A DNA stretch of 64,000 nt from Gracilaria domingensis (Eukaryota; Rhodophyta; Florideophyceae; Gracilariales; Gracilariaceae), in assembly GCA_022539475.1 (NCBI GenBank), contig VCMS01000130.1, forward strand, positions 224,229 through 288,228, read 5' to 3'. Positions 1 through 8,950 of the stretch are shown here, one piece after another (position 1 is the stretch's first letter; each line of letters begins with the position of its first letter). The translations under genes and the position numbers were made by a program. The notes under the pieces are model-generated. The model was given only the letters and a program-made list of their open reading frames with translations, ran no database searches and was not told the DNA's origin.

Positions 1-382
1 ATGGGGTTGTGATGATATCGCCAACAGATTCCTCACCAATGAATTTGTCGTTGAGCTTGATCATTTCAGATTCTGTAACATCGCGGATGACTGCGTCAAT
101 ATCGCTTGCAGATATACATACGACGCCTTGGTACCGTAAAGCGATCAGGTTCATACTTTCTGTTGCTTCAGAGTCTGCCTTTATATCTTGAACCTTTACC
201 GACTCCGTATTCCATTCGAGGCCTGCCGGGAGTACAATCCCAGCAGGAATATCTTTTTGAGTTGCAAGCCCAACACAATGCCCCGCCACGCGAATCGTTG
301 CGGAAATATCAGAAACATCATCCAACTGTGACAGTACGAGCTTGGTCCCCTCCGTAAGTTGAAATTGCACGCTTTCCCTCAT
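1..382 (-). CDS. Partial unknown protein, running off the left edge
   Basis: The minus strand is open from an ATG at 382 to the edge of the window (127 codons). The translation has the even mix of acidic, hydrophobic and glycine residues expected of a globular protein, and I recognise no family in it. The reading frame is closed by a TAA just upstream. An AG-ending, acceptor-like sequence (TATCACAG) lies immediately before AAAATG, so this may be an internal exon rather than the true start. A possible first exon lies at 1003-1109. The 3' end is outside the window. The coding call rests only on open-frame length and composition. Confidence 0.4.
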   Translation of the reverse strand, partial: MRESVQFQLTEGTKLVLSQLDDVSDISATIRVAGHCVGLATQKDIPAGIVLPAGLEWNTESVKVQDIKADSEATESMNLIALRYQGVVCISASDIDAVIRDVTESEMIKLNDKFIGEESVGDIITTP

Positions 383-1002
383 TTTCTGTGATATGAACCC
401 CAACCTCGATGCCGGGATTTAAGTCGAAACACTGCTGGCGAGCTTAATGGCGAAGCGGAGAGGAAGTAGCCCAAGGATTCTTATAGAAAAAAGGGGAGCA
501 TACAATCAAGCGAAACACGATCTCCGCTCGTCTTGCCTACTAGAAGGATAAGGTTTACCTTTCAGAAAGACCTGGATATATATGAGTTTCTTTGCATTCC
601 CTGTACGGCTAGAACGAAAGACATCGGGTACATTCAATTCGGGGCACAGTGGGGCGTATTGTCTCCTATGGTATACGCAAGTAGCCGTCGAGCTGGATTG
701 ACAACGTGACAGCAATGCTGGTTTGTCAACTTGTCCATTGCTGGTCCTGTCGAATGGCAACGAGGTTCTGGGTGTTGTTCCTCTTGGATGATCGTGGGCA
801 AGCTGGAACTCCGTTGCGGACCATGAAGACCTCAATGCTATCCTTCGCTCAAAAGTAGAACCAAAGAAATCATCAAACAGCGCGGTACATGATGTCTCAA
901 ACAAGATGCCACGAGCCAGAAGTTTGAATTCAAAGGTTCCTTGAGAGTTCGATAACGGTATGAAGGGTAGCCCTCTTACTTCATACATGGGTGAACCCTT
1001 AC

Positions 1003-1109
1003 CCCGCATAGTTTGCGTCAGCCATGCCGTCGACCGCGAGTTGAAGACCAAGAGACTGGCATAAAGCTCTGCAGTTCGCAACAACGCCGCATTTAGTCAC
1101 GGCAGACAT
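1003..1109 (-). other. Possible first exon of the left-edge gene
   Basis: On the minus strand an ATG at 1109 opens a 35-codon frame that ends exactly at a good donor (GG|GTAAGG, GT at 1002-1001). It lies 93 bp from the start codon of the plus-strand DUF1963 gene, which would make a head-to-head pair. A splice to the frame at 1-382 would need an intron of about 0.6 kb and an acceptor near 376; the phase works only with a weak acceptor. The remaining DNA at 383-1002 has one 192-codon minus-strand ORF without family resemblance, which I read as chance. Confidence 0.22.
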
Positions 1110-1202
1110 TCGCCTGCAGTCTATCTTCTTTCAAAGATCTACAGTCAAGGAAATCCTGAGTGTTGCCGATACGGGTGAATAGTTCACCTGAATGGTCAAA
1201 AG

Positions 1203-2072
1203 ATGTTGAAGACTTACACGCCTAATCTGGATTTGCAACGGTTCTTTCCGTTTTTGGAAAAGAAGACGGCCGTACTGCTTCACCCATCCAGAGCACGTGT
1301 TGCAGATCCACTTGCATCGAAGATGGCCGGACAAATAGCATGGCCACAGGACGAAGCATGGGCGCGATGTCCTGTTCATGACAAGCCGATGATTAGCGTT
1401 CTACAGCTTCGTAGAAGTGATGTACCACAGCTGGTCTTCCCTGATGGAAAGGACGTTTTTCAGCTGCTGTGGTGTCCGACGCAAGACCACGAGGATGCCG
1501 CATATGGACCACTATCAAAAACGTTTTGGAGGAATTCCAAGGCTATTCACAACGTACTCAAAAGAGCGCCGCAAGATTTTATTGACGAAGGCGAACAGTG
1601 TATTCCTCATGAGTGTCGTTTGCAGATCGAAGAAGTGGAGGAGTATCCCCCTTTGCACAGCTTGAACGCAAAGCAGCAAAAAGCGATCAAGAAGTACATT
1701 GAACAACATGGACAGGACGATATAAGTGCCGTAAACGGCTCGATGGATGACGAAGCATACTATTCTTTGTTTGAGCCGGCTCCTATGAGTAAGGTTGGAG
1801 GCTACGTGAGCTGGATTCAGGATGCCGAGACGTTTTGCTGTGCGAAATGTGGTACGATTATGCATCACTTGCTAACAATTTCAAGCACAGAGATAGGCGA
1901 AGATGGGTCCAGATGGAACGTAATGTTCAGTGAAAATGGCCAGCTCGTGGAAGATGAGATGAGGGAGCAATTCGACACGGGTTTGTGCCTTGGCGATATG
2001 GGTAGCTACTATGTAATGGTGTGTCGTACATGCGAGGACAGACCGATTCAGGTCACCTTTCAGTGCAGTTGA
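1203..2072 (+). CDS. DUF1963 (YwqG-like) protein
   Basis: This is a single 289-residue ORF. Its C-terminal half carries the signature of the DUF1963/YwqG family. There is a GGYVSWIQ block near residue 200, then a CxxC (CCAKCG) followed by a hydrophobic strand. Near residues 260-280 comes a LGDMG-YY block with a second CxxC (CRTC). The paired CxxC motifs suggest bound zinc. Family members are small cytosolic proteins of unknown biochemical role, so no function can be given. The first ATG is used, and no signal peptide or membrane segment is visible. It is followed, on the same strand, by the desaturase gene. Confidence 0.75.
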   Translation: MLKTYTPNLDLQRFFPFLEKKTAVLLHPSRARVADPLASKMAGQIAWPQDEAWARCPVHDKPMISVLQLRRSDVPQLVFPDGKDVFQLLWCPTQDHEDAAYGPLSKTFWRNSKAIHNVLKRAPQDFIDEGEQCIPHECRLQIEEVEEYPPLHSLNAKQQKAIKKYIEQHGQDDISAVNGSMDDEAYYSLFEPAPMSKVGGYVSWIQDAETFCCAKCGTIMHHLLTISSTEIGEDGSRWNVMFSENGQLVEDEMREQFDTGLCLGDMGSYYVMVCRTCEDRPIQVTFQCS

Positions 2073-2797
2073 AACTTGAACTGTGGTAGCCTAAACGTAG
2101 CCTGAAAGTATTGTAAACCTTGAACACTGTTTGGGCCTGTATCATGCAGCAGCTTATCTTTCACGAGATGGATTCGGTGCGGTCGCACAAATGGTGGAAC
2201 CTCTGCAAAGCGTGTTGGTGGTGATAACGAACCCGAGGAGCGGGCAAATACCCTTGAACTTCCTCCTCCGGAATTGTCGGAGAGTCTCCCTTTGGTGGAC
2301 ATGTCTCCGACGGAGACATGTCCACCAAAGGAGAAACGCCCCGAACCATACGGCGATTCCCGGGTCGCAGCCGCCCCATTGCCACATGCGTCCAGCAACG
2401 GCGCGGATCCGCCGCTCACGCGAAGCGCGTCCACTACGGCCCTGCCAAGTACACGCGGAGCACCACCACGCGCCAATCAAAGGGCGAGCTGGATCGAAAC
2501 GCGCCGCACATAGGCGATGGCGTCAGGTGCGTGGGAGTGTGTGGCACAGCGCACAGTTGCGCACGCTCTTGCGAACAGCCGCCATCGCATTAGCCCGTTG
2601 TTGCCGCCAAAGCACGCCACCATGCGCGCACGGCGCGCACGCTCTTCAACAGCCAACTCCGCATCTCGACCGGCTGCTGCGTTCTCGAACGCTTCGATTC
2701 TACTTGGTGCCATTGCTGCACGCGTTCGCCACTGAGGTGTGTGCCCTCGAACCGCTTACTTCTCTTTCTCTCAGTTAACTTGCTTGCTTCTGTCGTC
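2073..2797. other. Intergenic region with promoter of desaturase
   Basis: This is 725 bp between two plus-strand genes. It holds a 41-bp near-perfect palindrome (2290-2330). From about 2470 it contains a GC-rich stretch with many GCGCAC/GCGCGC runs, probably the promoter and 5' leader of the desaturase. Short ORFs on both strands here show no protein family and are not called. Confidence 0.5.
2290..2330. repeat. 41-bp palindrome, 20-bp arms
   Basis: The left arm ctttggtggacatgtctccg (2290-2309) is followed by one base (A) and then its exact reverse complement (2311-2330). Flanking TCTCC and GGAGA extend the symmetry loosely. Such a perfect inverted repeat could extrude as a cruciform or fold as a hairpin in a transcript. 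Confidence 0.9.
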
Positions 2798-4015
2798 ATG
2801 GTGGCTTCTTCGCAACAATTCCGTCCAGATAACTATCCTACAGCACCGATTCCTCCCCATGAACTCACCATTCGAAAGATCAGGGCTGCCGTACCTGCCC
2901 ATTGCTTCGAACGGTCCTTGATAACTTCGCTTAAGCATCTCGCGCTTGATTTGCTCATGATCTCTGCCTTGGGCTTGCTCATTTACTACATTGATACCAA
3001 TGCGCCTGACACGGGTGTTCTGCGCACTCTCGTTTCGCTCATTGCATGGCCTACTTATTGGTGGTGGCAGGGTGCCGTCATGACTGGCGTGTGGGTCATT
3101 GCTCATGAATGTGGCCACCAGGCTTTCTCGCCGTACAAGCGTGTCAATGATGCATTTGGACTTGTCTTGCATAGCGCTTTGCTCGTGCCGTACCACTCTT
3201 GGCGAATTACGCACAGTCAACATCACAAGAACACCAATCATATGAAGAATGACCAGGTGTTCGTGCCGGCTACTCGTCAGGAATATAATCAATCACATGG
3301 TATTTCCATCACTGATGATGGACAACGCCGCTACAAGAGTGCTTTTATGGAGGCCTTGGAGGAGACTCCGCTCGGTGATCTTTTCGGCATTTTCCAGATG
3401 TTTACTTTTGGATGGTGGGCTTATCTCTTCGCCAACATTTCCGGACAACAGTATGGTAAGGGTACCAATCATTTCAACCCAAGAGCTACCATGTTCGCCA
3501 AAAGAGAGTATTGGAATATTATCCTCTCTGATGTTGGTCTTGGATTTGCGTCTGCCGCACTTTTCTATTCCATGTATCGTTTTGGCGCTATTACCGTTCT
3601 CAAGTATTACTTCATTCCGTATATGATTGTTAACATGTGGCTGGTACTTATCACATACTTGCAACACTCTGATCCTGCAATTCCGCATTACACTCCCAAG
3701 GCGTTCAGTTTTGTCCGCGGGGCACTCTGCTCTGTCGATCGCGACTACGGCATTTATAACATTTTACACCATCATATTGGAGATACTCATGTTGTGCATC
3801 ATCTCTTCTCACAAATGCCCTTCTATCATGCAAAAGAAGCCACTGATGCTGTGAAGCAAGTGCTTGGAGAGTACTACTACAAGGACACAACCTCTGTTTT
3901 CCAAGCTGTGAGACGCTCATGGGCTTACTGCAAGTTCATTGATTCTTCTGATGGTGACATCATGTTCTATCGGAACTACAAGATGGAGAAGTTGGCCAGC
4001 CAGAAGCTTACATGA
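2798..4015 (+). CDS. Delta-12 (omega-6) fatty acid desaturase, FAD2-like
   Basis: This 405-residue membrane di-iron desaturase inserts a second double bond into oleoyl chains, most likely oleate to linoleate on ER phospholipids. All three histidine boxes are present: HECGH (about 103-107), HSQHH (139-143) and HVVHH (331-335). They are separated by hydrophobic segments near 42-65, 80-100, 198-215 and 245-290, the standard layout of this family. The start is the first ATG. The frame is open for 19 codons further upstream, but only from a GTG. No plastid transit peptide is evident, which favours an ER enzyme over a plastid FAD6 type. The exact regiospecificity (delta-12 versus omega-3) is inferred from general resemblance. 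Confidence 0.88.
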   Translation: MVASSQQFRPDNYPTAPIPPHELTIRKIRAAVPAHCFERSLITSLKHLALDLLMISALGLLIYYIDTNAPDTGVLRTLVSLIAWPTYWWWQGAVMTGVWVIAHECGHQAFSPYKRVNDAFGLVLHSALLVPYHSWRITHSQHHKNTNHMKNDQVFVPATRQEYNQSHGISITDDGQRRYKSAFMEALEETPLGDLFGIFQMFTFGWWAYLFANISGQQYGKGTNHFNPRATMFAKREYWNIILSDVGLGFASAALFYSMYRFGAITVLKYYFIPYMIVNMWLVLITYLQHSDPAIPHYTPKAFSFVRGALCSVDRDYGIYNILHHHIGDTHVVHHLFSQMPFYHAKEATDAVKQVLGEYYYKDTTSVFQAVRRSWAYCKFIDSSDGDIMFYRNYKMEKLASQKLT

Positions 4016-4723
4016 ATATTGATACGGTCTGTACGTTAGACGTATCGACTGCGGCGTTCTGGTCTGCCGCAAGGTTCTTAGAGTTTTTCACTGCTGGTTC
4101 TTTGACGATGGCTGCTTGTTCAGTTGGAGACTTAGCTGTGTTGATTATTCCCATTCACATATCGTTTAAAGTTTTGTCTCACTACATTCAGTTCGACGAC
4201 GAGCCTAGGTTACTATGTAAAGCAGGGGTGGCAATCATGTGGACCCGTTCCTTTGTCTTCAAGGTGCTTCTCAGGCAATGAACGCACGCAGAACACGCAG
4301 ATAGTGTTCTTCAGATTCTGCTCGGAGCACGTGTAAATGGGCCGCCTTGAGGCAAAGTTAGTCTGTCTCATATTGGATGTTGATAGTTGATGCCAATGAG
4401 GCCAGCTCGTCAGACTCATGACGAAAAGATCCAAATCTTGTGAAGTGTAACTTGTTGTGAAGCCTGGTTACTAAATAGTGGTTAGTGTCTCATTCCATAT
4501 ATCTATATGTTTGTTGTTCATCTGCCTGGTTTACGCAGTACGAGTTTACAATCACCCTCATCAGTTCTTAGCCTTCTTGGCGAGAGAAAACTATCTGTAG
4601 ATAGTTTTACTTTAGTCCTGTAATTGAAGACTAATGTCCGCATTAAAGAAGAAGAGTTTACAATGTGGAAGGTCGCTTTCCCGAATCCAGAGCAACGGTG
4701 GAGGTATCTGTATATCAATTTCC
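4016..4723. other. Intergenic, convergent 3' ends
   Basis: This is 708 bp between the convergent desaturase and LPMO-like genes. It is AT-richer than the coding DNA and contains only short shadow ORFs. It presumably holds both 3' UTRs and polyadenylation signals. Nothing else is seen. Confidence 0.5.
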
Positions 4724-5930
4724 TCAAACCCGCCCATCACCACAGTTAGCCTGTTTGATCCTAGGTGTTGAACATGTTTTCCAAATACTGAAGAATATGC
4801 AGATCTGACAACATTTCTGAACACATGATATTGGTTGAGAGTAAGCATTCACATAGGGAAGACATTCAGCCCCCGCAGTTTGTGCGATACCAGCATCACA
4901 CTGTTCTCCGAGTTCAATGCATCGACAAGCAGAGTAAGAAGTCCAATCGTAGTTAGTCACTGCTCCCGCAGTTGCAGAACCTGTTCCGGGGGGTGGAGAA
5001 GGTGAAGGTGATACACTCGCAAACAGAGCCGGTGACAAGCTCTGAGGATATGAATTCCCCTTGAACGCACGAGGTTTCTGGAACCATCCCGGCTGATAGC
5101 AGGGCTCTCTGACACAAACACCGGGAGAATCGTTCGCTGCGAGACAACCTTGGCTATTGTACTGCGAGATGTCGTTGACAAAAACTGGGGAGTAAGATTG
5201 CTCCAATGGGTATCCCCCTTGGATCCTGACGTATGCGCACGACCACTGATCAGCGTAGTAGCCCAGAGGGTTAGGTTCTGGGGGTTGCGGCAAGTTGCCG
5301 CGAACTGGCACGCTTCCAATCCCCCCGAACCACACCCAGCCAAACACATAGTCTCCGTCTGGAATGACTTTCGGAATGGTTGTGTTCACGACATAATACC
5401 CTCGAAGAAAAGGATGCTCTTCCCCGTCGTTCCCGACAAGGGAGTAACCGAAACGATCCGCTTGGAGCTCACTCAGCGATGCTGCTCGCGGATTTGCTCC
5501 CCAACAACTGTAGTGGAATGCATTTCGTTCGTGTGCCGCTTTGTCCATTGTGCTTCCAATGGGAACGATAGTCAGTCGCACAAAACCACCTGGACCATGG
5601 TTGTTGCGAGTGTACTTGACAGTGATATGCTGCCCACGATGGTACGTCGCAGAAGGATTCGACGGTGCATTGAAATTTGCGTACCCGCCGCGAATGGCGC
5701 GAAAATCGCATGGTCCATGACATTCATCGATACCTGACTTGGCCTCCCCTCCAACTCTGCAATCCTAAACCAGCATTTGGAGAGGTATAACGTTAGTGAT
5801 CTGAACTTCGAAAACTAGAACCAGAGTGCCTTACCCTTGGGGATATGCTCTGTGGGTCGGTCATGATGGAATGAGCTCGAGCAACAGCTGCAAGAAGATA
5901 AATGGCCGCCCAGAATGAACGCCATGCCAT
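4724..5930 (-). CDS. Secreted LPMO-like copper protein, two exons
   Basis: Exon 1 (5930-5835) encodes 32 residues: a signal peptide ending ARA, then mature His20. Exon 2 (5764-4724) continues in phase for 346 residues. The 70-nt intron (5834-5765) has GTAAGG and TTTAG ends. An N-terminal histidine after signal cleavage, a C-H-G-P-C block at 47-51, NNHGPGG (His88) and a late YY-x-D-x-W-S-C-A-Y-V-R-I segment match the lytic polysaccharide monooxygenase plan. In that plan His1 and an internal His bind copper and an aromatic residue sits axially. The protein would oxidatively cleave an extracellular or cell-wall polysaccharide. A Pro/Ser linker (about 285-300) leads to a Cys-rich tail of unknown role. 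I cannot assign the AA family. The last 40 residues could hide another small intron. Confidence 0.68.
5765..5834 (-). other. Spliceosomal intron in the LPMO-like gene
   Basis: The donor GTAAGG lies at 5834-5829 and the acceptor TTTAG ends at 5765 (minus strand). The length of 70 nt is not a multiple of three. The intron is in phase 0. The exon-2 frame meets a TAG just inside the intron, so without splicing the signal peptide and mature histidine would be separated from the catalytic domain. Confidence 0.75.
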
Positions 5931-7865
5931 CGCGGAGATTGAAACTGGTGTTCTCGGGAACGGTCACACGAGTAGCGGGACGACAGAAACCTGATGTGCT
6001 GAGGGATCTTGGACATGGTGAATGAGTTTCTTCCTGATATAACAATTGTCCGGAAGCTGGACGTTGCTTGCGATGCATGAAGTCGATAGTGGTATTCCGG
6101 TGTGGCATGCTTTGAATTTGCCCTGAATGCCTGCTTACATGAAGATCATGCCCTGAGGGCATCAGATACGTCAATATGGGCGGTAAGTTGCGGGCCATAG
6201 GAAGATTTGATCTCAAACCTTCATGTGCTGACTCAGTTCGCAAAGAAAGGTTGAGAGAAAGGTGTCCTAATTGTGGTACACGCAGCGCGTATTCATTGCG
6301 AGGTTAACGAATGGAGGGATGATGGTGAGAATTGGTCCGACTTGTCGCTGCGACGTAGGTACGTAAACGGATGGTAATGAGCTGAGCGATAGCCGTGTGG
6401 CCTTCAATGGAGCATCCACGATAGCCAGACCAGTAGGAGGCTGACTACTGATATGCCTCGTGATCGTTATTCTCGTGATATGCCATATATACTTCACGTC
6501 CATAAAAGTTCTCCCGAAAGGTGGAGGGTTCGTAGTCTGAAGATCATTGGCTTGCAGAAAAAGAGCTAGACGCGTTTTGCATTGTAGATACAGTAGGTTG
6601 CCGGTGAGCAAAAACTTCGGGATCCTCTAAGATACCACGCGATTTGTTTTGATCCCGATCCCGAGGGGCCCTATCATACGGGCTAGCTAGGATAGTGGGT
6701 TGTCCATACACGTAGAGACGTACATAAACCTTTAATTGCATCATATCATAATATGATATTATATGAAGAAGGTTAAAAGGGAAAACAGTGACGAACCGTA
6801 TGCATCCATCATGGATACATGATGTCTTCAAAATTTCACTGTGAATCTCGAGTTTGCGGTTATGAACAAAAAAAACACTTCTCGGGTACCAATTCTTCAA
6901 CTTACCGTTATCCAAGTTACCTCATTTTTCTTGGATCAAATGTTTAGATGTGCGCTTCCCCAGAATAGAGATGTTTCATTTGTCTTTGTCCTCTCTACCT
7001 GACAGATTCATCAAGCGTTCCTACACTGGTGCACAGGAACTAGACGTTATCTCTTTTCTGTATTCCGAAGGGGGAAACGTGCTTTCTTCAAGCGAATTGA
7101 AACAATTGGAACATCCGAAATGTTTTCAAAATAATCTTCGAACGCTGTTGTCATTGCTTGAAGATTGATCGACTTGCTGATCTTCTACGGTATCTATGGT
7201 ACGCCGAAACTCTTTCAGGAAAACTCCTCACAAAAACAGAAAATGGGCAGGAGGTGCATACTGAAAAAGTCTTTCGAGCTGCATCTCTCTCTAATACGGG
7301 CGCGGTAGTCTAATTCTTACATACCACAATGCTTTTCTGTTGAAAGAGACGCTCTTCACCAGAAAACCCAGCACTCTTTCGGGCCATTTCCTAATTATCT
7401 CTGCTACTTGTCATTCTTCGACGGTTTTGACGAAGCGGTAGGTACATCATTCTTGTAGCAGTCCTCAGGGGACATCGTATAAAAGAGGCTGAGCATTGTT
7501 GATGACGCCCGGTCGGCATGAACAAACTGCTTTCTTTCCTTTCAAATATGTTGCCAAATGGTGCAAACAAGACGTATCAGTCATACGGTATGACCTGTTG
7601 GCAATTGGTAGAAGGCCACTTGCGCCTCTCTCAACGAATCCAGCTCTTCAAATCTACCCAGTATGGTCATCAATAAAGGACGAAACTTCCGCGACGTTGA
7701 AACTTTTCTCTTCACTGCCGCCAAGTCCGAGCTTGAAGCTCTCATATTCATTTCGGTCGGCACGAGTCCAATCGGTCCTGCTCATAACTATTGAGATATG
7801 TGATTTTCAATTCATATTCAGTAATACATTTTGATTATTATTCAGTTGGAGAATTTGATCGGGAG
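5931..7865. other. Intergenic, no convincing gene
   Basis: This is 1.9 kb upstream of the LPMO-like gene and left of the transposon. Several ORFs of 60-140 codons occur on both strands. None has a recognisable motif, and the base composition is AT-rich. A 60-codon minus-strand ORF at 7581-7763 looks mildly protein-like and might be an exon, but no splice partner is evident. Confidence 0.4.
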
Positions 7866-7868
7866 TTA

Positions 7869-7890
7869 CCCCCCCTAAGGGGGTGTCTAC
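7869..7890 (+). repeat. Left TIR of Harbinger element
   Basis: The repeat is a C-run followed by CTAAGGGGGTGTCTAC. Its outer part (CCCCCTAAGGGGG) is itself palindromic. It matches the right end over about 17 of the innermost 20 bases. Confidence 0.8.
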
Positions 7891-8018
7891 ATCAAAAATG
7901 GACATTTCAAAACGCGACACGGAGCGTTGTCCGCCGGCCCCAATGATTTGTCCCGACTGAAGTCGGCGGTGACGCAGCCCAGTGTAGACACGACCGGAAT
8001 CGTTTCGGACAGGAAGTT

Positions 8019-8189
8019 GTTCTGGCGGGAAACAAGACAACGCAAACAGCAGAGCGATTCTCAGAACTCAATAAAAGCTCCAGTGATGTCCCCATTGTCC
8101 GAAGTCGTTCTGGCGGGAAACAAGACACCGCAAACAGCAGAGCGATTCTCAGAACTCAATAAAAGCTCCAGTGATGTCCCCATTGTCCG
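8019..8189 (+). repeat. Tandem 88-bp duplication in transposon leader
   Basis: Two copies with an 88-bp period start at 8019 and 8107 (GTTCTGGCGGGAAACAAGAC at the head of each). They are nearly identical and lie before the first transposon gene. The second copy supplies an in-frame ATG at 8174. Confidence 0.85.
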
Positions 8190-8239
8190 CGGAGAGTTGC
8201 AGTTCTCCTTTACATCTCACGTCTGACCAGAGAGGAACC

Positions 8240-8950
8240 ATGAGTGCTGCTCCAAGCCCAGCACATTCACCTGGCAAAAGCCCAGAGACCCAAAACGACA
8301 CTTCTGATTCCTCCGCGACCAAACCAAGGTCAAACGTTCTCGCACAGGCAACTAAAACCACCAACAATCAATCCTCGCCGCAAACCATACCGGTAAACAA
8401 CGTGGTAAACTGTAGTCAGCACTATGACCACGAAACAATCATAGTTCTTTTGCAAATGATGAAAGAGGCTGGATATGGAGACCAAAAGAAGCAGAAAAAA
8501 TCTTTAAAGGAAGTGTTCCAACTTGCGACGGAAATGGCAAAGAAGCAGCACAACATAGCCCGATCAGCTAAAGCGTGGCAGAAGAAATTTACTCGAATCA
8601 AGCAAGACTACAGCGCATACATTTCAAAGATCAGTGAGTCCGGAAGAGACGGTGATGACCTGGATCTCTATAGTAAACCGGATTTCTATGAGGAGATGCA
8701 CGAGTTAGAACATGCAAAAGCGCGACATAATCCTCCTGCTGTGCTCAATAGCGTATCAAAAACAGCGAATAACGATCTCACGATAACCAGCTCGCGTAAA
8801 AGGCAAAAAGTTTTGCATGCCTCCTCCACAGAAGTGTACATGACAGAATCAAAGGAATGCCAATTAAAGATGTTGGAGGAATTGAAGCGCGGTAATGACG
8901 AGAAAGAGAAGATGCGGTCTGTCATTGAACGCTTACTCGACAAGTTCTAA
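8240..8950 (+). CDS. Harbinger ORF1, Myb/SANT-like DNA-binding protein
   Basis: This accessory protein of PIF/Harbinger elements normally binds the transposon ends and helps bring the transposase to DNA in the nucleus. The N-terminal 60 residues are Ser/Pro/Thr-rich and disordered. A helical, lysine-rich region (about residues 60-140) resembles a trihelix/SANT-like domain with spaced aromatic and basic residues. A short coiled or acidic tail (about 205-236) follows. I chose the ATG at 8240 for its good context (AACCATGA). The frame also has an ATG at 8174 inside the 88-bp repeat, which would add 22 residues. The stop overlaps the convergent transposase stop. Confidence 0.72.
   Translation: MSAAPSPAHSPGKSPETQNDTSDSSATKPRSNVLAQATKTTNNQSSPQTIPVNNVVNCSQHYDHETIIVLLQMMKEAGYGDQKKQKKSLKEVFQLATEMAKKQHNIARSAKAWQKKFTRIKQDYSAYISKISESGRDGDDLDLYSKPDFYEEMHELEHAKARHNPPAVLNSVSKTANNDLTITSSRKRQKVLHASSTEVYMTESKECQLKMLEELKRGNDEKEKMRSVIERLLDKF

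Noticed and set aside
506-1084. 192-codon minus-strand ORF
   Set aside because: It has no family resemblance, the composition looks random, and a better exon candidate in another frame (1003-1109) overlaps it.
2131-2778. 215-codon plus-strand ORF and its overlaps
   Set aside because: The Arg/His/Pro-rich translation is typical of GC-rich noncoding DNA, and it contains the palindrome in several frames.
7581-7763. 60-codon minus-strand ORF with protein-like composition
   Set aside because: Too short, no clear splice sites or partner exons, and no family recognised.
7869-7890. Similarity of the Harbinger end (CCCCTAAGGGGG) to the polypurine motif (CCCTAAGGAGGGGG)
   Set aside because: The match is short and G-rich and sits at functionally unrelated sites; probably coincidence.
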